In this document: piece after piece, positions 53,620-61,044 of the stretch
Layout: every line of letters starts with the position of its first letter
Numbering within the stretch: the stretch's first letter is position 1
Assembly: GCA_001599755.1 (NCBI GenBank)
Contig: BCHX01000014.1
Coordinates: 40,551-101,594 of the forward strand
DNA: 61,044 nucleotides
Origin: Gliomastix tumulicola
Lineage: Eukaryota > Ascomycota > Sordariomycetes > Hypocreales > Bionectriaceae
Direction of reading: 5' to 3'
Position numbers and translations under genes: made by a program
The notes under the pieces: model-generated
Databases searched by the model: none
What the model was told of the DNA's origin: nothing
Seen by the model: only the letters and a program-made list of their open reading frames with translations

Positions 53620-54747
53620 GATATGGGACCAAGTTGATGGAAGATATAATGAAATAAATACAGCAACTGCAATATTGAATTGAGGATAGGAGGAATGCAC
53701 TGAGAATACGAAGCTGGTTGGATAGGCTTTTAATACCCTTTCCCATCGCAGAAACGAGAACCTTGATGTCCTTTTGTCATTTACAGGCAAAGGAAATAAC
53801 GAGCTCCCATTTCGGCCCCGCATGCGATGAACGGCCTACCCAAGACTTGTGAGTGAGAGTCGTCAATGAACATAGCCCTGCCTGCCTTTTTCTCTATCGT
53901 GAATCCATCTGCCAGAAGATGTATGCTTTCATGATCACAATGAAAAGAAGCAGTCTCACACCATTGCGGCACCGCCTGAGGGATCTGACAAATGTGAGAG
54001 GTCAGGAACGGAGAAATATTGCTCCTGTGGAGGTGGTCGCCCTCACTCAGGCAATCTCATTGTGTCGTTATAATGGAGACTGCAACTCGGCAGCTCCCAC
54101 AACAATTTCGCATGTATTTCTACCCGCTGCATGCTCCATGCATCTTAACTTGCATAATTTTGATACTGTTTGCATGGCGCGTCCGTTCTGAAGTGTTTAT
54201 TCTAAGGCATCTCAAGAAGGTCAACCTAGTGTAGTGTAGGGTAAGATGTGTAGAAAAGGGGTAGAACATAGTGGACAGTTAGGGCTTCTGTGGTGAAGCC
54301 GTGTGTCAATTGAGCTAAATAATATTTGACGGGAGCACCCTGGATCTTCACTATTAGCCCTGCACGATCACATACCAGTTGCTGTGACCCATCAGGAGGA
54401 AGCACCGAGTTGCTGGAGTGTCAGCAGGTCAACGATCTCGTGCCCGTGGATACGCGTCATCGTTGGTGCCAGCCTCGAACCTTGCCATCCCGGGTTTGAT
54501 TTGCCAAACAGACCACTGCCGTGACGCAGTCGACAGTCGGTGTCCCAAGCCAAAAACCTGCGATGTCCCAGGCACTGTAACGAGAAGCACTGTGTACTGT
54601 CCCTATTTGTGAAGGTACCTCCAGGCTTCATCCCAAAGTCTCCGCCATTTGCTTCGGCGTAACCAATCCTGCCTTTGTGGAACCAGTCGCTCTCCATCCC
54701 TGCCAGATGTTAGTTCCTACGCCAGTTGCCAAGTCAGGTCTTTGGAG
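53620..54747. other. Intergenic upstream of ZIP gene
   Basis: Likely promoter of the ZIP transporter. I see no zinc-responsive motif by eye. Short frames at 53781-54697 have no motif. Confidence 0.4.
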
Positions 54748-54828
54748 GGGCGCCGGGAGCCAATAGGCCCACGGGTACCCGTGGCTCTATTATTTCCACG
54801 GGGTCCCGTGGAGCTGACTAAGGACAGT
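54748..54828 (+). repeat. Left 81-bp terminal inverted repeat
   Basis: Begins GGGCGCCGGGAGCCAATAGG. It contains two internal near-palindromes, CCACGGGTACCCGTGG and CCACGGGGTCCCGTGG, which could be subterminal transposase sites. Confidence 0.97.
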
Positions 54829-55368
54829 ACAGACAACACGGACCAACCTCTATTGACTTACATGGCTCTGCAAGTCCCCCTTTGGGGTAATGAGTCCATT
54901 TATCCAACCCGACTTATATGCCTACCAAATAGTTCGGATTATAACCAAACCACACTACAATACACTGCTCGGTCCTGTAGGGGTACCGACAGCCACTTCC
55001 ACGAGTGGGTAGTCTTGCGTTGCTTGCTCTGACTTGCGGTTGGCGGTGCCCCATGATGGATTGCACGTGTTTGTGACCGTCAATTTTGCCGCTCCTCCCT
55101 AGGGTCGACCGACCAGTAGCTAGTGGATATCCTCGGGTAGCGGCCCATTCATTGATAGCACTGAACAAGACATGTCGTGATGGGTAATTATGATCTGGAG
55201 GGAGATGGTCACTAGGGAAGGAGGAAATGGCCTCCATTGCCTTGGGTCATACCTTCACTTTTCGTACTGTGTAACAACATACAATCAATTAACGCGTCGG
55301 AACACGCTTACGCGTAGAACATAACAGTGTTAAAAATTGACTATCCCCAGCCAAAGCACCAAATTAAC

Positions 55369-55449
55369 ACTGTCCTTAGTCAGCTCCACGGGACCCCGTG
55401 GAAATAATAGAGCCACGGGTACCCGTGGGCCTATTGGCTCCCGGCGCCC
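55369..55449 (-). repeat. Right 81-bp terminal inverted repeat
   Basis: Exact reverse complement of the left repeat over all 81 bp by direct reading, which indicates a young or gene-converted copy despite its decayed interior. Confidence 0.97.
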
Positions 55450-56277
55450 AATCTAAATGGGCGCCCGGGCAACTCCATCCGCGCTATAGTCAGCATCGCT
55501 GCTTCGGTGGCCCATCTGGCTCTAAAATTTTGGTAAGTTGGCTAAGTAATAGTAGACGCACACCTGGAGCATTGGAAGCGCTGTGAATAGTCAAGTTGAA
55601 CTGACGTAAAGTAGCTCTCGTGCTGGCAACGTGAAGCAGTGTCACGGTTGCCAGAAGCATAGGCCCGCGATGGCGCATTTTTATGGGCGTACGGAGAAAG
55701 GGACACTGACTAGGGCTGATTCTGGATGGCTGTGACTCGGAGAACGACGTGGAAGCGAATTGGTGCCAGAACGGTCGGGGACAAATTATAAATCAAATCC
55801 AAAGGTCTCGGGGCGTGTCTTCTCCATTCGTCCCGCGAGTAATATCAATCCAAGACACTGCCACCCGCAAAGTAATTGGTTGTGCGGATTGTGGAGCTCG
55901 GCGGCTAGTCGGCCTAGCTCGTAGGTCAGTAGGTGGAATGCGGTATTTGTGCGGAGTTTAGCGCCGTTCCGGGTGCATTCAGGGCGGCCAAGACCCCGCC
56001 TCACCCTTGATAGGGAGCCAATGAGACGACCAGCCCTGCAAAAGACTGCTGCACACCGGCCTATCAGACACGAAGTCGCTGAATCGACTCACAACAGGTA
56101 AAAAAAAAAAAAAACCTCGAGGGAATGTTCTCCCAAAGCTTGAGGGAGAGTATTGTACAGGCCATTTGGAGCCTCGGCAGTCACAGCAGTTATTAGAGGC
56201 TCAAGGCTATTAGATTCGCGATTCGCATGGCGTGCACATCAGTCTTATATATAGGTATGTACAGACAGCAGAGAATG
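55450..56277. other. Intergenic with direct-repeat copy and poly-A
   Basis: Holds the left copy of a 21-bp direct repeat (55945-55965) and a 15-base A run (56100-56114). No gene seen. Confidence 0.4.
55945..55965 (+). repeat. 21-bp direct repeat, left copy
   Basis: The word TTTGTGCGGAGTTTAGCGCC preceded by A occurs identically at 58787-58807 in the same orientation. The two copies bracket the copper-fist gene. Confidence 0.95.
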
Positions 56278-57229
56278 TTACCATAGAGGCGTAAAACCGT
56301 ACACCGATGTGTCATCCTGGATCTCAGGGTCACCCAGGACTTCCGCATCAGCATTCAGAGGCCCCGGCCCAAGCTCAGGGCCTTCCTCCAACAAGGTCGT
56401 CATATCCCAGAAACCGCTATGAACAGCATCGATATACTCCGCTAACGGCACACCCGTAGAGTCTGATGTGGGGGGATTGCTAAGCATTGGTTGCTGAATG
56501 CCATAAGACTCTGCGCAACCGAACTCCTGCCCTCGTTCCTGGCCAACTGCCGTGGTAGTATTGAGCATCCCGGTGGTATCAGGAGCGAGACTACGACCCA
56601 TGACTGTAGCAGTCCCGCTATATTCCTCGTAAGAATCGAAGCGCACAACACCATCGTTTGGTGACGTACTCCACGCTCCTGGTAGGCCATCAGGAGACCG
56701 GATAGCCAGGTCCCCAATGCCGTGGATTAGTCCCTGCTCACGGCCTTGGAGCTTGTTTGAGGCCTTGGACTCTCCGTTCATAGGTGCGGTTCCGGGCTGG
56801 TCCTTCCTGAAGGCACAGATGCAGCGCCCGCCATCATTGCAAGGACATCGGTCTGCATTAGCATGTTTGTCAGCGTTATGATGCTAGTTCTATTAATTCA
56901 ATACAGGAAGCTCACCTTTGTCCCCTTGTGCAGACCTTTCCAATTGAGTATTTCGAGCCAGTGTACCACAATTGCATTTGGTATGAACAGACCGTGAATG
57001 GCGCAGAGAACGGCAGTGCTGGCATTGAGAAACCGGCCGACCTTTCTTCTTGACACGTTGCAGCGGAAGGTCTAATGATATATCGAGGCGTTAACGGAGG
57101 AGAGCTAAGGAAATGGGCACGCCATATGTCGGCCATCGGGGCACAGTACTCACCAACATGTTGACACTGGCTCACGCGGTGGCCACGAACACAGGCCTCG
57201 CAAGCAAACTTGTCTCCGTCAATCATCAT
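56278..57229 (-). CDS. Copper-fist transcription factor
   Basis: Exons 57229-57154, 57071-56916 and 56852-56278 join in frame to give 268 residues. Introns are 82 bp (GTGAGT to CATTAG) and 63 bp (GTGAGC to ATGCAG). The N-terminus is a complete copper fist: MMIDGDKFACEACVRGHRVS, QCQH, KKGRP, QCQHCRSLRHSRSVHTKCNC. These are the Cys3His zinc site and GRP minor-groove motif of Ace1/Mac1/AceA-type regulators. A Cys cluster RCPCNDGGRCICAF follows and may bind Cu(I). The remaining 190 residues are acidic, Ser/Gly-rich and end DDTSVYGFTPLW, activation-domain-like. Such factors bind Cu(I) and switch on metallothionein or CPx-ATPase genes. One such ATPase lies 10 kb away. Either of the first two Met codons could start the protein. 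Confidence 0.92.
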
Positions 57230-57820
57230 GGTGATAGTCTGCTCGCGAAACGGAGTGTGCACTCGGACAACTCTTCTTTGGGGTCAAGAGCGCCGAGAAG
57301 AGATCGAATGATCATTTTGGTTCTCCAGCCCTGGCCAATCACGCGACACAAGTAGACGGCATCCCCCGCCTGGTTTGGGTGGACCCGCCATCCACTTACG
57401 GCTCATGAGCTAATTATGAGCTAAGCGTAAGTTGTTCCAGGGTCTCGGCCGAATATCAATTAAGCGGTCAGTCCCAAAGCCTCGACGTACCCTGTACGTC
57501 AGGTGCGTCAACGGACCCCCATTGGTATGATATATATTGAGGAATCTCTCCCTTTGCAACTCCGTTTTTAACTATGTGCAACATCTGCGATCTCGGCTGG
57601 GTCCCGGTGGATTCCTCGCGGCAGTCAGAACTTTTGCGCTCCTCAGGCGAATTTAAACATTTTTCACATCGTGTGTGTGGGGCGGCCCATAAAGCAATCA
57701 CAACTATATCCCTGCGCCTCACGAACGCCAACCTAGCACGAAGTTTTCCACCATCGCGACCTTGGTCTACGATATCCGCCCTCAATATCACATTGACTCG
57801 GAGTGTTGTTGCTCACGATA
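57230..57820. other. Intergenic upstream of copper-fist gene
   Basis: Divergent promoter region between the copper-fist gene and the next plus-strand gene. A plus-strand frame 57574-57831 has a Cys-x2-Cys start (MCNICDLG) but no further support. Confidence 0.4.
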
Positions 57821-58186
57821 ATGATGGCTGAGGGATCATGGATTGTTCCATCCCAGTTTAAGATCGTCCAAGATTATCCCCCCGTTGGTGATAACCGTCA
57901 ATATCGGCTTGCCAAGGCGGCAACTTTTACCTGTTGTGCCTGCAACGAGCAGAAAATGTCAGACCTGGTAGCTACGGAACACGGCGAATGGGATAACCTC
58001 TTATGCGACGGCTGTTATGGTTCGTCCGTGCCTAATGCAACGGGGAGAAGGCCAGGGCAATCACCGCGTAGCTCAGAAATTTATTTACATGGAAGGGGGT
58101 CCAGCCCCCGTCATCGTTGTCTTCTGCATCGAATTTTTAGGAGATGGTTTGGTAGAAAGGGTAAAAGGAGCAGGAGTGAGAAGTGA
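57821..58186 (+). CDS. Small zinc-ribbon-like protein
   Basis: Single-exon frame of 121 residues from tandem ATGs at 57821/57824 (MMAEGSWIVPSQFKIVQDYP). The middle carries paired Cys motifs FTCCACNEQKMSDLVATEHG and LLCDGCYG, a C-x2-C ... C-x2-C zinc ribbon that resembles the Stc1-like or other small fungal zinc modules. The C-terminus is Arg/Lys/Ser-rich (FRRWFGRKGKRSRSEK) and may contact nucleic acid. It is divergent from the copper-fist gene. Function unknown, and a truncated longer gene is possible. Confidence 0.55.
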   Translation: MMAEGSWIVPSQFKIVQDYPPVGDNRQYRLAKAATFTCCACNEQKMSDLVATEHGEWDNLLCDGCYGSSVPNATGRRPGQSPRSSEIYLHGRGSSPRHRCLLHRIFRRWFGRKGKRSRSEK

Positions 58187-58815
58187 AATCGTGGAATGAC
58201 AGTGAGAAGAGGGAGAGTAGTTAAGAAATTGCAATACATATGTGCCTAATCAATTCTTCCCATAGCGCCACTTAGTGCTAGATTTAAACAGGTTCTTCGA
58301 CAAGGCGCACGTTAATGGCTGGAGCAGTTATCACCATGTCAATAATGTCGGTGCAGCCGCATACTTGTTCTGGAACCTCGATGTGATATTGGAGAAGATT
58401 TTCGCTCCGCCTCCCCGACTAGAAATCCGGATCTTAAGGCTCAACAGCAAGATATGCGACCCCACGAAGAAGTGGTGACTGGAGTCGACAGTTACAAGGA
58501 GGGAAGGGGAAGGGGGACAATAGTAAATACCAATATCTGCCAAGTTTCACCGGCGCCAATGCCCCTGTTGTGGCAATGCTCCTCCGAGTTTTCTTGCCGT
58601 GGATGATCTAGGCCGCGTGTACTCCGGAAAGCGAGAGAAACTAATTTGATTAGTGCTTTACTTCACATCATTTGCGGGTCCCAGGTAGTGGGCACACGTA
58701 TCTCCAGTATTGTGATTCTAGACCATCCATGGAAAGCGCGGGATTTGTGCGGCGCCACAGGCGCACCAGCGGGGTACCAACGAGGCATTTGTGCGGAGTT
58801 TAGCGCCAACCAGGG
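58187..58815. other. Intergenic with direct-repeat copy
   Basis: Holds the right copy of the 21-bp repeat, ending about ten bases before the RING fragment, and a related shorter word ATTTGTGCGG at 58743. No gene supported. Confidence 0.4.
58787..58807 (+). repeat. 21-bp direct repeat, right copy
   Basis: Identical to 55945-55965. It abuts the left edge of the truncated RING-H2 copy. Confidence 0.95.
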
Positions 58816-59030
58816 GCAGGCGAAGTGGGCCATTCGATGTGCAGCATCTGCACTGAAGACTTCACAGAACAGGAGACATGCGCGTCCTGCCGTGTCAGCA
58901 TGCATTCCATGCAGAATGTGTGGACCAATGGTTGGTTGAGCAGTCTTCCACATGCCCGTTGTGGTGAGTGAGGCTTGAGAACTGTGACTGTACTTACTCT
59001 CCGAAGGGAAACTCGCTAATCCTAATTCCT
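58816..59030 (+). pseudogene. Truncated second copy of the RING-H2 gene
   Basis: DNA here aligns by eye with 51745-51970 in the first RING gene, covering the RING exon and part of the following intron. It reads GAGEVGHSMCSICTEDFTEQ, loses one base near 58878, and resumes RVLPCQHAFHAEC, CVDQWLVEQSSTCPL up to the same GTGAGT donor at 58964. The third zinc ligand (LPC) lost in the first copy is present here. Upstream TM and lumenal parts and the last exon are missing. Similarity fades in the intron just before a GAAA microsatellite. Confidence 0.8.
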
Positions 59031-59059
59031 CACTAAACAAACAAATCAACAAACGGACA

Positions 59060-59088
59060 GAAAGAAAGAAAGAAAGAAAGAAAGAAAG
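59060..59088 (+). repeat. GAAA microsatellite
   Basis: Seven uninterrupted GAAA units, at the end of the RING fragment. Confidence 0.97.
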
Positions 59089-59855
59089 GGGCCCTGCCTG
59101 CTTCTTGTTCCATCGTGAATACCGACTTTCAAAAAGCTCGTACTCTGGAAGTGATCAAGAGGGGAAGCATCGCACGCGAGTGCTCTACCAGATCTGAGAG
59201 GGCTGGTGTCGGTAGTCAAGGACCGCTCCAAATCCCCAACTATACCACAAATACCCAATGTAGTCACCTCGACTACGATTTTGAACGTATTATTCACGCT
59301 ACATACTGTGGACCAATAGAGATTCACATCTGCCGTGGCAATCTAATCCCTGGTGCTACTCGACTCGCGCTGTTTTTGGACAACGGTGTCCTCCGCTGTG
59401 ATACCACACTGACACTACAGGACACACCCTCTGCTCCTTCGGTCTGTCTTGGGCTGGATTATTCATCGAGCCAAGCGGCTTCGTAATGCTTATCTGGCTA
59501 AGTCATCACTTGGCAAATAAGAGACCCTACCGGTATTCTTTTCTTTTCTTTTCTTTTTGCTTTACCGTGCTTTTCCTCATAGACTGCATTTCGTATCTGT
59601 CTGAAGTTTAAATATGACAACAGCTGCATACACTTCTCCCGCCTTGCTTCCAACATATCACCTCACCCTGTCCCATTTCATTGCCGCTCAGGGAAAGAAG
59701 GGCAGAAGTAACCTCTGTCTACCAGACTGCCAGGCTACTCCGCGGTCGATCTTATCTTACCCTCTGGAACTCTTTCCCAGTCTCTCTTCTCCCCCGCTCG
59801 TCCGCTGACCCTCCTCGAGTTAGTCCAGTTTAACCGACACTAAATCTCTCGCACA
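59089..59855. other. Intergenic with CTTTT microsatellite
   Basis: A TTTTC-type repeat lies at 59536-59558. A plus-strand frame from 59115 (123 codons, YCGPIEIHICRGNLIPGATR) lacks family or splice evidence. The last 300 bp are the pyrimidine-rich upstream region of the next gene. Confidence 0.4.
59536..59558 (+). repeat. CTTTT microsatellite
   Basis: Four to five CTTTT units, in the upstream region of the membrane-protein gene. Confidence 0.9.
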
Positions 59856-61044
59856 ATGCCAGGAATTCGCCACGGTAGCGTCGCGGCCGGGTCCGGGTCC
59901 GAGTCGGGCCCCCCTGCCATCGGGCCGTCCCTGAGCAACCCCTCGGTGCCGGCAACGGCGAGACCGCAACCTGTACAGCACGAAAGTGCCCAGTCGTCCG
60001 ATTCTATCGTCTTCGCCACGAAGCACGTGTCCGCCATGCGCCGACTCAGCCAAGCCATCAGCGGCCTCAGCAATAAGACCGAACTTGATCTACCCAGCAC
60101 CACGACGGACCTGTCGAACGACTGTCAGAAAAGTCTATCATATTCCTTGCGAGAGCCCGCGGGAGCATACTATGACTCGCGAGCCGCTGGCCGCAAGGAG
60201 TGGAAGAGGCGGGCCAAGAATCTGCAGGAATACTACGACGAAAACCCACACCTGTTGCCCCAGCTTCCCTTCTCCTGGCACCACGGTAAGAGGCGGTGGA
60301 AGCTATGGTGTTTTGCCGTCTTAGCCTTCATCGACGCCTCGGTCGTGCCTACCCTGCTGTATTACTCCATGAGATATGCTGGTAATGTGCCGATGCATAT
60401 TATTTTCGCCATCATCACCACTATATGGGGCGGGCCTGTCTATCTTGAGTTTGGCATTCGAACGCTGCGACTTCTGAGAAAGGAGAACTTTTATCGTCCC
60501 CTAGGTGTGGAGAGCCGCTGGGCTAGCGACATGACGACCTGGACCGGCTCGCTCACTATCTTTGTGCTTACGGCGCTCTTTATCATCGGAAGCGCGCCGA
60601 GGCATACATGGCTGAGGGTTGTATCTATGGCTGCTGTGTCGATCCTCTGGTGCCTTGGCGGTGTGCTGCTATATATACACCTTCTATATATGTTCAAGCA
60701 ACCCGCCCCTTTCCGCATTAGCTCGACAGCTAAAGGAGAGCCGGTTCGTCCATCTCAGTACACGTCAATGGCGTATACCCTTGTGGGGTCTCTCGCTGAC
60801 ATCTTCTCTTAATAGGTTAATGCAGGTGCATATTACTTCATGGAGGATGTACTCGCTGTCAATGCAGGATGTGGACGCCCTTACCGGGAGGCTCTGGCGG
60901 CGCGATACAAAGCCAGCCCCCGTTTCCGCCAAATGCTTCACGAAATGTCCCTTTTCTGGTCCATCCCAGCTCTTATTCTGGCCTTGATTCTTACCTTTGT
61001 CGCCTGCTTACCCTGGGTCCCTCAAGACTGGGCTTACGGAGTGT
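59856..61044 (+). CDS. Multi-pass membrane protein, 3' end cut by window edge
   Basis: Exon 1 (59856-60743) starts MPGIRHGSVAAGSGSESGPP. A 72-bp intron (GTTCGT, CTGAC branch, TTAATAG) joins GEP-VNA in phase, and exon 2 begins at 60816. A disordered Ser/Pro N-terminus of about 100 residues is followed by EWKRRAKNLQEYYDENPHLL. Membrane spans are WKLWCFAVLAFIDASVVPTL, MHIIFAIITTIWGGPVYLEF, TTWTGSLTIFVLTALFIIGS, VVSMAAVSILWCLGGVLLYI and, in exon 2, LFWSIPALILALILTFVACL. Exon 2 contains AYYFMEDVLAVNAGCGRPYR, a block I recall from a widespread uncharacterised mould membrane-protein family. Location and role unknown. Confidence 0.8.

Larger units (their letters stand above)
54748..55449. mobile_element. 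Non-autonomous Mutator-like element with long TIRs
   Basis: A 702-bp element bounded by perfect 81-bp terminal inverted repeats. Between them a minus-strand frame (from 55237) reads SRHVLFSAINEWAATRGYPL and ATGRSTLGRSGK. It then shifts to KLTVTNTCN and returns to RLPTRGSGC. This is the N-terminal DNA-binding block (SAINAWAATRGYAFTTGRST-like) of fungal MULE transposases, as I recall it. Most of the transposase is deleted and the rest frameshifted, so the copy cannot move itself. No clear 8-10 bp target duplication is visible, which is odd for a MULE. Confidence 0.8.

Noticed and set aside
58646..58939. 97-codon plus-strand frame over the RING fragment
   Set aside because: It is the wrong frame of the RING-H2 pseudogene. 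The Cys-rich look comes from the shifted RING codons.
1..61044. CRISPR array or prokaryotic operon structure
   Set aside because: Spliceosomal introns and fungal families throughout. The only tandem repeats are a minisatellite, an 18-bp duplication and microsatellites without spacers.
1..61044. Starship captain (DUF3435-type tyrosine recombinase) for the metal block
   Set aside because: No frame shows the tyrosine-recombinase motifs; the hypothesis of element cargo therefore rests only on gene content.

Overview
This window reads as nuclear DNA of a filamentous ascomycete (Pezizomycotina). Introns are short (47 to 91 bp) with GTNNGT-type donors and CTAAC/CTGAC-like branch sites. The gene families are typical of moulds: a PNP-NACHT-ankyrin NLR, LaeA-like methyltransferases, BTB and JmjC proteins, an APH-family phosphotransferase, a copper-fist regulator, a CPx copper ATPase and a ZIP transporter. 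I cannot assign a genus. There are no ribosome binding sites, operons or CRISPR arrays.

Left third (1-27.5 kb): a 3'-truncated NLR lies on the minus strand. It is followed by a small gene fragment, a two-exon BTB-type gene, and a divergent pair of decayed genes (a LaeA-like methyltransferase and an APH-family phosphotransferase). Next come a zinc-finger/JmjC-like protein with a five-residue repeat, a methyltransferase beside a multi-pass membrane protein, a small tail-anchored protein, a degenerate protein kinase, a second methyltransferase-like gene, and an unrecognised 520-residue protein with a perfect 42-bp palindrome about 110 bp upstream. Then follow poorly understood genes and a 17-bp tandem repeat.

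Middle (27.5-42.7 kb): an intronless 880-residue JmjC protein is followed by a gene-poor stretch holding a three-exon small gene, a 188-residue hypothetical gene, a Tad-like LINE ORF1 fragment and several broken genes. One of these is a frameshifted collagen-like gene.

Right third (42.7-61 kb): this looks like a metal-homeostasis neighbourhood. It holds a four-metal-binding-domain CPx-type Cu(I) ATPase, a DUF4396-like membrane protein, a possible alpha/beta-barrel protein, a decayed membrane RING-H2 gene, a ZIP zinc/iron transporter and a copper-fist transcription factor. The plausible logic is that copper-loaded copper-fist protein activates the efflux ATPase and perhaps its neighbours. The block also holds a 702-bp Mutator-like element with 81-bp terminal inverted repeats, a second RING fragment, and a 21-bp direct repeat on either side of the copper-fist gene. 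Isolated undetermined bases occur only in three genes of this block. A multi-pass membrane protein gene runs off the right edge.

Gene models were spliced by eye and checked for reading-frame continuity. No homology search was possible, so family names rest on motif recognition.
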